Position numbers and translations under genes: made by a program
Notes under the pieces: generated by a model
Seen by the model: only the letters and a program-made list of their open reading frames with translations
Told to the model about the DNA's origin: nothing
Database searches by the model: none
Part shown: piece after piece, positions 54,001 to 62,063 of the stretch
Layout: each line of letters opens with the position of its first letter
Position numbering within the stretch: the first letter of the stretch is position 1
Source: Spirosoma pollinicola
GTDB lineage: Bacteria; Bacteroidota; Bacteroidia; Cytophagales; Spirosomataceae
Direction of reading: 5' to 3'
DNA length: 64,000 bases
Assembly (NCBI RefSeq): GCF_002831565.1
Contig: NZ_CP025096.1
Span: 3,821,027-3,885,026, forward strand

Positions 54001-54198
54001 CGATTGAAGAAGTGGAATATCCCTGAGGAGCAGTGAAGTTGTTGAGGTAGGACTAGCGCCCAGCAAAGCAGACGCAAAGGGATTCTGATAAGTAATTACT
54101 AACTCCTTCCTTGGGTCTGGTGGCCCCTTGGTAAGTTCACATACCAGAACGCCTATTGGTAGATTCGCAAGATCGCCAATCAATAAATCAGATGTCAT
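51046..54198 (-). CDS. Multi-PAS hybrid-free sensor histidine kinase
   Basis: 1050 residues without a membrane segment. Several PAS units lie in tandem (roughly residues 10-110, 160-270, 285-400, 430-550, 565-690, 690-810). They include VIDTNGIIQLVNPAMEDLTG, IVFQTDANGLWIYLNPAWEE and EIFWIRDINEPRFTYINRAY, some with PAC motifs (TDITERKKAEEAI). The HisKA domain carries STASHEFRTPLTVISSS with the phosphorylated His near 825. The ATPase has NLLSNAFKFSTQNP, DKGIGIPAKDIPDLFGKF and GTGLGLAICQEYI. There is no receiver domain. No response regulator is adjacent, so the partner is elsewhere. It probably senses a soluble or redox signal. Confidence 0.92.
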   Translation of the reverse strand: MTSDLLIGDLANLPIGVLVCELTKGPPDPRKELVITYQNPFASALLGASPTSTTSLLLRDIPLLQSLTETAFAVLETGVSLTTELFDQDKGQRIDCSLHRVKGKCVFYVKTDTAKTTKSNNQPDRTDNYLIESLRASNQLFQAVIDTIPSGLALLQPIRQNGTIVDFKYLVNNPVNSAITGLSQEAILKQPLLVLFPHLLHNGLFRMMVEVALTGEAQHIQLQDQLPSGAFWGNFSMVRVGENVLFTVHDITRLKQVEDELRQTNAELEQRVANRSAEVRHLSALQRAILQYAGLAITVIDTNGIIQLVNPAMEDLTGYSTDELIGKVTPSSLREPVSHQQRLDQLKPDLNNAVLEGDELVRAFVTKNNFLRRENTLLSKNGQAIPVLSTVSGLYDDEQKLIGFVDIITDISHLKAIEQALVQANQRSQLATRAGKLSIWEWNLLTDEILLDENFYTYYDLPDNTRIYCLDDIKQLVHPDDLRHFNQYIQEVSIGQKPFDVEFRIILPITKTIHYIKADGSFIHNEEGLGNRMIGILWDRTSERQAGQALRASEQRYRSLVDHLKEIVFQTDANGLWIYLNPAWEEVTGFANRESVGTFFLDYIFPEDRISTIQLFEAIRKNQKLLVQHTIRYIHKDGGYRWIDVHAQVMLDNRRVMTGITGTLTDITERKKAEEAIIESEQRFRDIAENVDEIFWIRDINEPRFTYINRAYEKFTGQLAESIYKNSLLFLDFIVEEDRARVMNYFVRNGKDSSFQFRARHQNGSIRHLDVKLFKVDNDEGVLIRRIGVATDVTTAIEKELIMEESLQKERTLNVLKSQFISTASHEFRTPLTVISSSVELVKYYTDSNPGNPSVINKHLNTISKKVTSLNNLIDDTLAISKIDNGKIEIKVELTDLVSIIDSIVTFSFSDRDDNRHVERIIVGTPVAVSIDKKLTDHVITNLLSNAFKFSTQNPVLTINFQQEDITVAVSDKGIGIPAKDIPDLFGKFFRASNASGFQGTGLGLAICQEYITLQKGRISLDSKEGVGTTFTIFLGKNISYPQTTLKSCG

Positions 54199-54792
54199 AA
54201 AGATCTTGTCGTTTTCCTGTATAGATAAGCGTGGGATTGATATGTATAACTCACTGAGCTTATAGGTGCTCAGTGCGGATTCTAAGTACTTATCTACAGA
54301 TCAACATGATAAAGTGAAAAGGTATAATTTTTCGGAGTAGAGTTAAGTCTATAGGTTTGACTGATTATATTAGTAAGAGATTTATGCAGCAGTATATAAA
54401 TAAATTTATTACGCAAATATACTAATGTGAAATTATTATAATAAGAAGTTAATGAAAAAATGAATTTATTTCGTTAGCTGGTATAATTGATTCCTGAATT
54501 TATCAACCTGAAGGGTAGGTTTACCAAGCTGGTACTGGAAACCGATCTGACTACAATAGAGAGGCATCAACGCAGGCCAACAGGCAATGGACGATCACCG
54601 AAAAATCGCTTAGGTTAAGTCAAGAAATCAGGGGGTAGATGACTATCAAAATAGTTAGAAATACGGACTTTGCGGCTTAGTTAATGTAATGACCTCAGTC
54701 AGAAAGCTAAGACTAACCTTGCATCGTCAGCCTGTCGAAAACTAATCGTATTGCCCCGTTGTACCAACCCGTCGTACTTATTGCTTTGACTT
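54199..54792. other. Gene-free region between the kinase and the propeller gene
   Basis: 594 bp of mostly AT-rich DNA with no supported gene. A small hairpin CACTGAGC / GCTCAGTG (54252-54259 and 54268-54275) lies near the kinase start and is a possible operator. Promoters for both divergent genes should be here, but I found no exact TAnnTTTG box. Confidence 0.45.
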
Positions 54793-56160
54793 ATGAAGAA
54801 TTCTGTTGGTAGCACATGTAGTAGTTCCAGTCTACCGGTTTGTTTAACCATCCTGGCCTCTCTAATCAGCCTGGTGTTCGCCAATACAAGCCTGGCGCAG
54901 GGGCCAAAAATCAGCCGGAAAATAGTATTTACGGGTATAGTCTCCGATACGATTAATGGTATGCTGATTGATTCGGTCAGCGTTTCCGCAGGTGAGATAA
55001 CTACGCAATCCAATGCTAAGGGCGTTTTTACCCTCGAAATCCCGGCAAAAGAAGCGGCAGTACCAAACAACTACGTGCTGACGTTTTCCCGGAAGAACTT
55101 CAACACCCTGAAATGTACCGTTTCGGCAGGTAGCAGGACACAAATTGAGGCCAAAATGAAATCCCAATACCCGCTGCGCAACATACTTCACTTATTTACA
55201 GATCCGGGCATTCCTGAGCGGGGACCACATGAATCGCCCTCGACGCCAAAATGTGCGGACGCAACAGTTGTACCAGACCTTATTGGGGGGCAATTGGGTA
55301 AGCACAACTTTATCTACATTGGCGAAAATAACCGGCGCATCTGCATGGTCATCAATGGGAAACTGACCTGGCACTACGACACCGAAAACGATTGGGAAGA
55401 CGATGAAATCTGGCTCCTGTCCAACGGAAATATCCTTCACGCGCACATGAAATACATTGAGGAAATAACGCCTAAAAAAGAGATTGTGTGGCGTTATGAT
55501 AGCCCTAAAGGCACCGAAATTCATACATGCCAGCCCATCGGTGTTGATAAAGTGCTTTTTCTCCAGAATCAGAGCGATGTAGCCATTGTCAAGTTGTATA
55601 ACAAAGTCACGGGAAAATACGAGCTGGAAAAGGAGTTAAAGGAGCTGGGCAAAGGCCCTCACGGTCAGTGCCGGCGGTTCCGCATGACCAGTAAGGGCAC
55701 CTACGTGGCTGGCACTTTGGGAAGCCACACCTTCTATGAATATGACAAAAATTTCAACCTGATCTGGACGCACGATCCGGGGTCTATGTGGGGAGGGGTT
55801 CCGCTTAAAAATGGCAATTACCTTTTCCAGCGGGAAAATGCCATGACATCGGTAGAGATAAACCGGACGGGTGAAATTGTTTGGCAGGTTTCTATTGCTG
55901 ACATTCAGGACCAACTCACCGAACTTGCCCCAAACGCAGGCAAAATAACCGCTACTCAAACCTGCGAACGGTTATCCAACGGCAATACAGTACTATTTAC
56001 TCGGTTCTGTAATGCTAGTCTACCGCAAGCTATCGAAATTACACCTAACAAAAAGGTGGTCTGGATTCTACAGGACTGGCAGCACTTAGGCGATAGTGTG
56101 TCGGCCCAATTTCTGGATGAGCCCGGCTACCCGGAGGTGCCAGGCGAAACAAACCATTAG
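54793..56160 (+). CDS. Secreted beta-propeller protein with N-terminal Ig-like domain
   Basis: 455 residues. A signal peptide (about 1-36, ending ANTSLAQ) precedes a carboxypeptidase-regulatory-like domain (about 45-120, FTGIVSDTINGMLIDSVSVS). A propeller of repeated blades follows: KLTWHYDTENDWEDDEIWLL, KEIVWRYDSPKGTEIHTCQP, NLIWTHDPGSMWGGVPLKNG, GEIVWQVSIADIQDQLTELA and KKVVWILQDWQHLGD. The W-x-Y/D turn at each blade recalls arylsulfotransferase and PQQ-type propellers, but no catalytic His/Arg set of the sulfotransferases is obvious. Probably a surface or periplasmic binding protein. No family name is certain. Confidence 0.65.
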   Translation: MKNSVGSTCSSSSLPVCLTILASLISLVFANTSLAQGPKISRKIVFTGIVSDTINGMLIDSVSVSAGEITTQSNAKGVFTLEIPAKEAAVPNNYVLTFSRKNFNTLKCTVSAGSRTQIEAKMKSQYPLRNILHLFTDPGIPERGPHESPSTPKCADATVVPDLIGGQLGKHNFIYIGENNRRICMVINGKLTWHYDTENDWEDDEIWLLSNGNILHAHMKYIEEITPKKEIVWRYDSPKGTEIHTCQPIGVDKVLFLQNQSDVAIVKLYNKVTGKYELEKELKELGKGPHGQCRRFRMTSKGTYVAGTLGSHTFYEYDKNFNLIWTHDPGSMWGGVPLKNGNYLFQRENAMTSVEINRTGEIVWQVSIADIQDQLTELAPNAGKITATQTCERLSNGNTVLFTRFCNASLPQAIEITPNKKVVWILQDWQHLGDSVSAQFLDEPGYPEVPGETNH

Positions 56161-56505
56161 AAGCCCTGAGTAAATGCTCCCCAAGTGTATAAATACTAAC
56201 AGTTAATTAACTTATTAATGGGTTGATAGTGAATAATTTAAAGCAGTTTTTTTGGTCCAGGTTCAGGGGCTTATCAGATTACATCGTCAACAAGTAGACA
56301 AAAAAATGCCCTGAAATCAATGGCGTTTGTATATTGGCCAACACCGACGAAATAAGTGAAATACTTGCTGTAATACATAAACTATTTGTAATTCGAAGTG
56401 CAAATACAGAAGTTGTGTAAACCATCGTTTCACCCGATTTGCCTAATCATGAAAAAACCGGCCAGCACATCTGCTAACCGGCTAATTTTCATGGGGTTAT
56501 GTGTG
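56161..56505. other. Intergenic region before tRNA-Gly
   Basis: 345 bp with no gene, AT-rich. It contains the terminator of the minus-strand tRNA (56452-56490). Confidence 0.5.
56452..56490 (-). terminator. Terminator of tRNA-Gly
   Basis: On the minus strand AGCCGGTTAGCA pairs with TGCTGGCCGGTT (G-U pairs only) followed by a run of T. It starts 16 nt past the 3' end of the tRNA. Confidence 0.7.
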
Positions 56506-56578
56506 AGCGGGAAATGGGGTTCGAACCCACGGCCTGCAGCTTGGGAAGCTGCCGCTCTACCAACTGAGCTACTCCCGC
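56506..56578 (-). tRNA. tRNA-Gly (anticodon CCC)
   Basis: 73-nt cloverleaf on the minus strand. The acceptor begins GCGGGAG. The D arm holds AGCTCAGTTGGTAGAGC. The anticodon stem is GCAGC/GCTGC around TTCCCAA, so the anticodon is CCC. The T arm has GGGTTCGAACCCC. The discriminator is U, as in glycine tRNAs. CCA is not encoded. Confidence 0.93.
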
Positions 56579-56633
56579 GTCGATTGGTGAAACAAAGGTG
56601 TATTATTAAAATTAGAATGTCAAGCCGTTAGAA

Positions 56634-57905
56634 TCAGATGGTTGTTAGTAACTTTTCTATCTGCGTATAGGCATACCTAAGCTGCTCATCTGTAGTGCAG
56701 TAGGGTGGCATCAAATACAAAACATTACCCAGCGGGCGCATCAAAACACCACGATCAAGCAGGAAATTATAGGCCGTATCGCGAATATTATTGAAATAGG
56801 AGGTTTGCTCGCCAGCCTTCAAATCAAACGCCAGTAAGGTGCCATGCTGCCGAATGTTTTCGACGGTTTGGTAGGTGGCTAACGTAATTGAAAATGCGGT
56901 ATGACTTGCGGCAATCCGCCGAATGTTAGCCTGTGTTTCGGGTAAAAGCAGTAAATCCATACTCGCTAATGAAGCTGTGCAAGCGAGCGGGTTTGCCGTA
57001 AATGAGTGCCCATGAAAGAGCGTTTTATGCTTGTCGCTTGACAGAAAAGCCTTGTAGATAGGCTCTGCACAGGCCGTAACGCCCAGCGCCATTGTGCCAC
57101 CCGTCAACCCTTTCGACAGACACATCAAGTCGGGCTTTTCGGTCAAATAATCTGATGCAAACAACTTCCCCGTGCGACCAAAACCGGTCATGACTTCATC
57201 AGCAATGAGAAGAATGCCTTTGTTACGAGCTAATTGGAATAGCTTATCCAGCACCTCAGGGGCATACATCGTCATTCCGCCTGCACCCTGCACAAGTGGT
57301 TCGGCAATAAAGGCCGCCACTTCTTCCGTAAATAAGGCTTCAGCCTGTTGTAGAACAGCTTCTTCCTGACTGGGAGTCGGTACAGGTAGATACTCTACAT
57401 CGAACAGAAAGGGAACAAAAGGGGCCGTGAAAGCACTACGTCCACTAACGGCCATAGCTCCGAAAGTATCGCCGTGATAGGCATTCTCGAACGCTACTAT
57501 CTTTTTGCGTGGCCTCCCCAGGTTGTGCCAGTACTGAAACGCCATTTTCAACGCGACCTCAACGGCGGTAGAGCCATTGTCCGAATAAAAAATCTTCGAT
57601 TGGTTTGAGGGGAGAATCGCCAGCAACCGTTCCGCTAGTTCAACGGCGGGCTCGTGCGTAAACCCGGCAAAAATGACGTGCTCGAGCGTTTGAAGCTGCT
57701 CCGATACTCGTTTGGCAATATGTGGGTGTGCGTGTCCGTGAATGTTCACCCACCAGGAAGAGATGACATCCAGGTATTCCCGACCATCGGCACCATATAG
57801 TATTGACCCATTGCCCCGTACAATGGGAATTGGCAACGGGGCCGTTTGCATTTGCGTGAATGGATGCCAGATGACAGCCTGATCACGTTCCGCTAAGTTG
57901 TTCAT
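56634..57905 (-). CDS. bioA: Adenosylmethionine-8-amino-7-oxononanoate aminotransferase
   Basis: 423-residue PLP enzyme of biotin synthesis; it makes 7,8-diaminononanoate using S-adenosylmethionine as amino donor. Diagnostic sequences are VIWHPFTQM at the start, DVISSWWVNIHGHAHPHIA, AYHGDTFGAMAVSGR, LLIADEVMTGFGRTG and the PLP lysine in LMCLSKGLTGG. The WW pair and FTQM distinguish BioA from other class III aminotransferases. The other bio genes are not nearby. It is followed by a KdsC-type gene in the same direction across a hairpin. Confidence 0.93.
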   Translation of the reverse strand: MNNLAERDQAVIWHPFTQMQTAPLPIPIVRGNGSILYGADGREYLDVISSWWVNIHGHAHPHIAKRVSEQLQTLEHVIFAGFTHEPAVELAERLLAILPSNQSKIFYSDNGSTAVEVALKMAFQYWHNLGRPRKKIVAFENAYHGDTFGAMAVSGRSAFTAPFVPFLFDVEYLPVPTPSQEEAVLQQAEALFTEEVAAFIAEPLVQGAGGMTMYAPEVLDKLFQLARNKGILLIADEVMTGFGRTGKLFASDYLTEKPDLMCLSKGLTGGTMALGVTACAEPIYKAFLSSDKHKTLFHGHSFTANPLACTASLASMDLLLLPETQANIRRIAASHTAFSITLATYQTVENIRQHGTLLAFDLKAGEQTSYFNNIRDTAYNFLLDRGVLMRPLGNVLYLMPPYCTTDEQLRYAYTQIEKLLTTI

Positions 57906-57933
57906 CTATCTAAAATAAAATGCGTAGAAATGA

Positions 57934-57999
57934 ATAATGTAAAATGAATAACGAATCGAAAGAAACTGGTATCACTGTGCATTATTCATTTTACATTAT
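57934..57999. repeat. AT-rich inverted repeat, 18-bp perfect arms
   Basis: Arms 57934-57951 and 57982-57999 around a 30-nt loop; the arm contains AATGTAAAATGAATAA. The right arm ends 2 nt before the stop of the KdsC-type gene. It resembles the repeats at 42213 and 61072. Confidence 0.8.
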
Positions 58000-58001
58000 A
58001 A

Positions 58002-58514
58002 TCAAATACCCCACTTCCCCTGTGCTTTCATAACCTGTTCGATCACATCCCGAACGGCACCACGTCCACCTACTTTCGACGATATATATTGACAGACCGC
58101 CTGAATCTCGTCGACGGCATCAGCCGGACAGGTGCTTAAAATGGCTGTTCGACTCAAAATTGGGTAGTCAGGCATATCGTCGCCCATGTACAGAATTTCG
58201 GATTCGTTAAGGCCGTCGCGGGCAACGTAACCAAGAAACGCATTTATTTTTTGGTCGGAGGGGCCGCCCATGAAAACGTCTTTCACATTCATGGCCGCCA
58301 GCCAGCTACGAATGCCATCGGCATTGGCTGAGGAAACAATGCCCACCCGAAATCCAGCCTTGATCGCTTGCTCAATAGCGTAAGTATCGCGAATGAAAAC
58401 CGTCCGAAAACGCTCGCCCGATGCCAATAGCGTAACACTGCCATCGGTCAGTACGCCATCTACATCGAAAATAAAGGTCTTGATTTGCCCGAATCGGGCT
58501 TGTGTCGCTGCCAT
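58002..58514 (-). CDS. KdsC-type HAD phosphatase (KDO-8-phosphate phosphatase-like)
   Basis: 170 residues, the compact C0-type HAD fold without cap. Motif I is TFIFDVDGVLTDGSV with nucleophile Asp17 and Asp19. Motif II is GIVSSANADG. Motif III/IV is MGGPSDQKINA and ILYMGDDMPDYPIL. The enzyme frees KDO for lipopolysaccharide. Its tetramer family also includes sialic-acid pathway phosphatases, so the assignment to KDO rather than another sugar acid is not proved. The gene is divergent from rsmF across 47 bp. Confidence 0.88.
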   Translation of the reverse strand: MAATQARFGQIKTFIFDVDGVLTDGSVTLLASGERFRTVFIRDTYAIEQAIKAGFRVGIVSSANADGIRSWLAAMNVKDVFMGGPSDQKINAFLGYVARDGLNESEILYMGDDMPDYPILSRTAILSTCPADAVDEIQAVCQYISSKVGGRGAVRDVIEQVMKAQGKWGI

Positions 58515-58549
58515 GCTGCAAGTTTAGTGAAAACCGCCCGACAGTTCCG

Positions 58550-58557
58550 TATTTTTG
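58550..58557 (+). promoter_or_regulatory. -7 promoter box of the methyltransferase operon
   Basis: TATTTTTG matches TAnnTTTG. Only 4 nt separate it from the ATG at 58562. As at pyrD, a near-leaderless mRNA is implied. On the opposite strand a one-mismatch box (TAAACTTG) has the same 4-nt spacing to the KdsC-type ATG. Confidence 0.5.
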
Positions 58558-58561
58558 TCAC

Positions 58562-60013
58562 ATGACAACACATAAGCTGTCGGGGAGTATCCAGCCACAG
58601 GCTGAATGGCCTTCGGCGTTTTTGACACAAATGCAGGCCCAGTTAGGTGCGGAGTTTACCGAATTTGAATCGGCACTGGTGCAGCCCACGCCTGTAAGTA
58701 TTCGCATAAACCCACGCAAGCTGACAGACCCGCTTAACCCGGATGCTGGTTTGGCTTACGATACAACCGAACTAGCGCAAGTACCCTGGTGCCCTCAAGG
58801 GTATTACCTGCCCGAACGACCAAGCTTTACGCTTGATCCGTTGTTTCAGGCGGGGGCCTATTATGTGCAGGAGGCCTCGTCGATGCTGTTGTATGAAGCC
58901 CTCCGGCAAACTGTTAACCTCGACCGTCCGTTGCGGATTCTGGATTTATGCGCAGCACCGGGCGGAAAAAGTACGTTGCTGGCCTCGGCGCTGCACCCCG
59001 ATAGTCTGTTGATTTGCAATGAAGTGATTCGCAGCCGGGTGTCTGTCCTGCGCGAGAATCTGGACAAATGGGGCTATCCAAATGTGGTGGTAAGCAACCA
59101 CGACCCGGAGGATATGAGCAACCTGACGGGATTCTTCGATGTTGTGGTGGTCGATGCACCCTGTTCGGGTGAAGGGCTTTTCCGGAAAGACCCCGATGCC
59201 ATGCAGGAATGGTCAGAAGCAAGCGTTGACCTTTGTTCGGCTCGACAAAAACGGATTCTAGCCGCAGCCGCTCCTTTGCTGGATAAAGACGGTATTCTGA
59301 TTTTCAGTACCTGTACCTATAATGAACAGGAAAATGCCGAGAATGTCCGCTTTCTGGTCGAGAATGGTTTCAGAAACCGACCGCTGATCCTGCCATCTGA
59401 ATGGAATATTGTGGAAAGACAGGCCGGTAACGATGAAACAGGTGATGCTGTAGGGTATCAATGCTACCCGCACCGGGTTCGGGGCGAAGGCTTTTTTATC
59501 AGCGTTTTTAAGAAGACAACTTTTACCGCTCCGGTTAAATTAGAGGCCCGGACTTTTCGTACGATCCGGGCGCTACGTCCGCGAGAAACAGCTTCGGCGG
59601 CCAAATGGCTCCAGAATCCAGCCGATTTTTCTTTTTGGGAGAAACCCAATGGTGATGTGATGGCTTTGCCAAAAGCGCTCGAAAAAACATTCTTATTTCT
59701 GGATAGTGCCCTAAAAAGCAAAGGCTTTGGCCTGGAAATGGGACAATTTAAGGGCACGGATTTTATTCCGTCGCACGCGCTGGCGCTTAGTACGGCTGTT
59801 AATCAGACTCTTCCGGGATTAGAACTGAGTAAGGAAGACGCACTACGCTACTTTAAGAAAGAAAATCTGGTGTTCGATGAGCCCGTTAAAGGCTGGTTGT
59901 TAGCTCGCTATAAAGGTATGAATCTGGGTTGGGTTAAAGGTGTTGGCACGCGGGTCAATAACTATTTGCCAAAAGACTGGCGAATTAGAATGGATATAAA
60001 GGAATACGTATGA
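58562..60013 (+). CDS. rRNA cytosine-C5 methyltransferase, RsmF-like
   Basis: 483 residues from the ATG at 58562 (MTTHKLSGSIQPQAEWPSAF). The frame is open to 58502, but that stretch overlaps the divergent gene. The enzyme uses SAM to methylate a cytosine in rRNA. Seen are LDLCAAPGGKSTLLASAL, SNHDPEDM, VVVDAPCSGEGLFRKDPDA with the releasing Cys, and FSTCTYNEQENAENV with the catalytic Cys. After about residue 300 a PUA-like C-terminal domain follows, which fits RsmF rather than RsmB. It overlaps the next gene by 4 bp, so the two are co-translated. Confidence 0.9.
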   Translation: MTTHKLSGSIQPQAEWPSAFLTQMQAQLGAEFTEFESALVQPTPVSIRINPRKLTDPLNPDAGLAYDTTELAQVPWCPQGYYLPERPSFTLDPLFQAGAYYVQEASSMLLYEALRQTVNLDRPLRILDLCAAPGGKSTLLASALHPDSLLICNEVIRSRVSVLRENLDKWGYPNVVVSNHDPEDMSNLTGFFDVVVVDAPCSGEGLFRKDPDAMQEWSEASVDLCSARQKRILAAAAPLLDKDGILIFSTCTYNEQENAENVRFLVENGFRNRPLILPSEWNIVERQAGNDETGDAVGYQCYPHRVRGEGFFISVFKKTTFTAPVKLEARTFRTIRALRPRETASAAKWLQNPADFSFWEKPNGDVMALPKALEKTFLFLDSALKSKGFGLEMGQFKGTDFIPSHALALSTAVNQTLPGLELSKEDALRYFKKENLVFDEPVKGWLLARYKGMNLGWVKGVGTRVNNYLPKDWRIRMDIKEYV

Positions 60014-61047
60014 AGCGGTTTTTTACCATTACGGGCCTGTTGGTGGCCGTTCTTGCGGTTGGTTATTTCGCGGGTCCGACGGCTCATCCCGAAGCGGTCA
60101 AAGACGAAACGATTACGCTCGATCCCGACCTAGTCAAGCTTGAAAAAAGCATTGCTGAATCGGAAAGCAAAGCGAATTTGCGTTTCGACAATGAAGCCCG
60201 CATTGTTTGGGCCGACAGTTTGCGTAGAGTTAAAACGCCCTATAGTATCGTTTACATACCGGGGTTTTCGGCCAGTTGGGCCGAGGGAGACCCGATTCAT
60301 AAACAAATCGCCAGGCACTTTGGGTGTAACCTGTACCTGGCCCGCACCGCTGAACATGGGGTCGATTCGCCAGACGCGCTGAAAGATATTACCCCAGCCA
60401 ACTATGCTGCCTCTGCCGAACGTGCGTTGGCGATTGGTAAATCATTGGGTGATAAAGTTATTGTCATGGGTACATCGGCAGGAGGGATGCTCACGCTATA
60501 TCTGGCTGCTCACCACCCCGAAATAGATGGATTAATTCTGTATTCGCCCTGTATTGCTACGGCTAATCCGGCTCTGAAACTCGCTACTGGTCCGTGGGGA
60601 AAGCAGATTCTTAATCAGGTTTTTCAGGGCGAACACCTAGTTAATACGCACTACAACGGTGCCCGCGCTAAATACTGGTTTCCACAGTACCATACCAACG
60701 GGTTGATTACCCTGCAAACGATGCTCAATGCCTATATGACACCAGAGCAGTTTCAAAAAGTGAAGCAGCCCGTATTTATGGGCTATTATTATAAAGACGA
60801 AGAGCATCAGGACAACGTAGTGTCGGTACCGGCCATGCTGGCGATGTACGATGAATTAGGGACGCCCGCCGATAAAAAAGAGAAAATAGCCTTTCCGAAC
60901 GCGGGAGAACACGTAATAGCCTCCCATTTTACATCCGGCGACCTCAACGGCGTTTACCAGGCAACCGAAAAATTTATGTCAACCATACTAAAAGTGCCGT
61001 CAACGCCGGTATCAGTGCCGACACTTGCCCTTGGCGCGAAAAAATAA
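60010..61047 (+). CDS. Exported alpha/beta hydrolase
   Basis: 345 residues. An N-terminal hydrophobic segment (FFTITGLLVAVLAVGYFAG) is a signal or anchor. The hydrolase core has IVYIPGFSASWAEG, the nucleophile elbow VIVMGTSAGGMLTLYLAAHH, and a late His in PNAGEHVIASHF. The acid is probably in YYYKDEEHQDNVV. Its ATG overlaps the stop of the methyltransferase gene (ATGA), a translational coupling that looks conserved in design but has no obvious functional link. Substrate unknown; esterase or lipase activity is likely. Confidence 0.8.
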   Translation: MKRFFTITGLLVAVLAVGYFAGPTAHPEAVKDETITLDPDLVKLEKSIAESESKANLRFDNEARIVWADSLRRVKTPYSIVYIPGFSASWAEGDPIHKQIARHFGCNLYLARTAEHGVDSPDALKDITPANYAASAERALAIGKSLGDKVIVMGTSAGGMLTLYLAAHHPEIDGLILYSPCIATANPALKLATGPWGKQILNQVFQGEHLVNTHYNGARAKYWFPQYHTNGLITLQTMLNAYMTPEQFQKVKQPVFMGYYYKDEEHQDNVVSVPAMLAMYDELGTPADKKEKIAFPNAGEHVIASHFTSGDLNGVYQATEKFMSTILKVPSTPVSVPTLALGAKK

Positions 61048-61057
61048 CCTAACTTTG
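61025..61057 (+). promoter_or_regulatory. Promoter of fabI
   Basis: TAACTTTG (61050-61057) matches TAnnTTTG exactly; TTG at 61025 lies 22 bp upstream, a normal -33 spacing. It overlaps the end of the hydrolase gene. The start codon is about 100 nt downstream, and the leader would contain the hairpin at 61072-61150. Confidence 0.55.
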
Positions 61058-61071
61058 AGGGATTAATGAAT

Positions 61072-61150
61072 AATGTATAATGGACAATGAAGAACGTTTT
61101 TGTTCGTCAGCTGCTTTCCTTTATCCATTCTTCATTATCCATTATACATT
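61072..61150. repeat. Inverted repeat in the fabI leader
   Basis: Arms 61072-61094 and 61128-61150 (23 bp, one mismatch) around a 33-nt loop. The arm contains AATGTATAATGGACAATGAA. It ends 6 nt before the fabI ATG, so folding would cover the translation start region. It is one of the AT-rich family at 42213 and 57934. Confidence 0.8.
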
Positions 61151-61156
61151 AAAAAC

Positions 61157-61975
61157 ATGGCTTACGGATTACTGAATGGAAAACGCGGCATCATTTCCGG
61201 TGCCCTGGACGAAAAATCAATCGCCTGGAAAGTCGCTTTGAAAGCGAAAGAAGAAGGTGCTACGTTTACACTCACCAACGCACCCATTGCGATGCGTATG
61301 GGGGCAATCAAACAGCTCGCGGAACATTGTAACGCCGAAATTATTCCGGCTGACGCTACCTCCGTTGAAGACTTGGAAAACCTGTTCACCAAATCAACCG
61401 AAATTCTGGGTGGTAAAGTCGACTTTGTGCTGCACAGCATCGGTATGAGCCCGAACATCCGAAAAGGGAAAGCGTATACCGACCTGAACTACGATTGGTT
61501 TAAGCAAAGTATCGACATCTCGGCGCTGTCATTCCATAAAATGATGCAAACGGCCCATAAGCTGGATGCCATCAGCGAATGGGGTTCTGTGGTTGCCCTT
61601 ACCTACATGGCGGCTCAACGGACGTTTCCGTTCTATACGGACATGGCCGATGCAAAGGCCGTTCTGGAGTCAATAGCCCGGAGCTTTGGCTATCGCTATG
61701 GCAAATCGCATAAGGTGCGCGTAAACACCATTTCGCAATCTCCAACGCCAACAACAGCAGGTGGCGGCATTGGTGGGTTCGATAAATTCTATGATTTCGC
61801 CGACAAAACTGCGCCACTGGGCAACGCTACCGCCGACCAGTGCGCCGATTATTGTATCACGATGTTCTCTGATCTGACTCGCATGGTCACGATGCAGAAC
61901 CTTTTCCACGATGGCGGTTTCTCAATGACCGGTATTTCGGAAGAGATAATGGAATTGATTAATAAGGAACAATAA
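61157..61975 (+). CDS. fabI: Enoyl-[acyl-carrier-protein] reductase (NADH)
   Basis: 272 residues from the ATG at 61157 (MAYGLLNGKRGIISGALDEK). The frame extends upstream through the inverted repeat, which is not protein-like. The enzyme carries out the last reduction in each fatty-acid elongation round. FabI marks are the SDR start GIISGALDEKSIAWKVAL, HSIGMSPNI, and the catalytic set YMAAQRTFPFYTDMADAK with Tyr-x9-Tyr-x6-Lys. MITGISE-like MTGISEEIMELI closes it. Essential in most bacteria and the triclosan target class. Not linked here to other fab genes. Confidence 0.95.
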   Translation: MAYGLLNGKRGIISGALDEKSIAWKVALKAKEEGATFTLTNAPIAMRMGAIKQLAEHCNAEIIPADATSVEDLENLFTKSTEILGGKVDFVLHSIGMSPNIRKGKAYTDLNYDWFKQSIDISALSFHKMMQTAHKLDAISEWGSVVALTYMAAQRTFPFYTDMADAKAVLESIARSFGYRYGKSHKVRVNTISQSPTPTTAGGGIGGFDKFYDFADKTAPLGNATADQCADYCITMFSDLTRMVTMQNLFHDGGFSMTGISEEIMELINKEQ

Positions 61976-61979
61976 GTCA

Positions 61980-62063
61980 TAGGTGTAATAAGTAAAATGA
62001 GTGCAGCAGGTGGAGTGGTTAGAACCATTTCACCTGCTGCACTCATTTTACTTATTACACCTA
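61980..62063. terminator. 33-bp-arm palindrome between convergent genes
   Basis: Perfect arms 61980-62012 and 62031-62063 around an 18-nt loop. The arm contains TAAGTAAAATGAGTGCAGCA. Its right arm ends on the stop codon of the minus-strand phosphatase (62061-62063). It has no T-run beside a GC stem, so it acts as terminator only if the long stem suffices. Confidence 0.6.
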
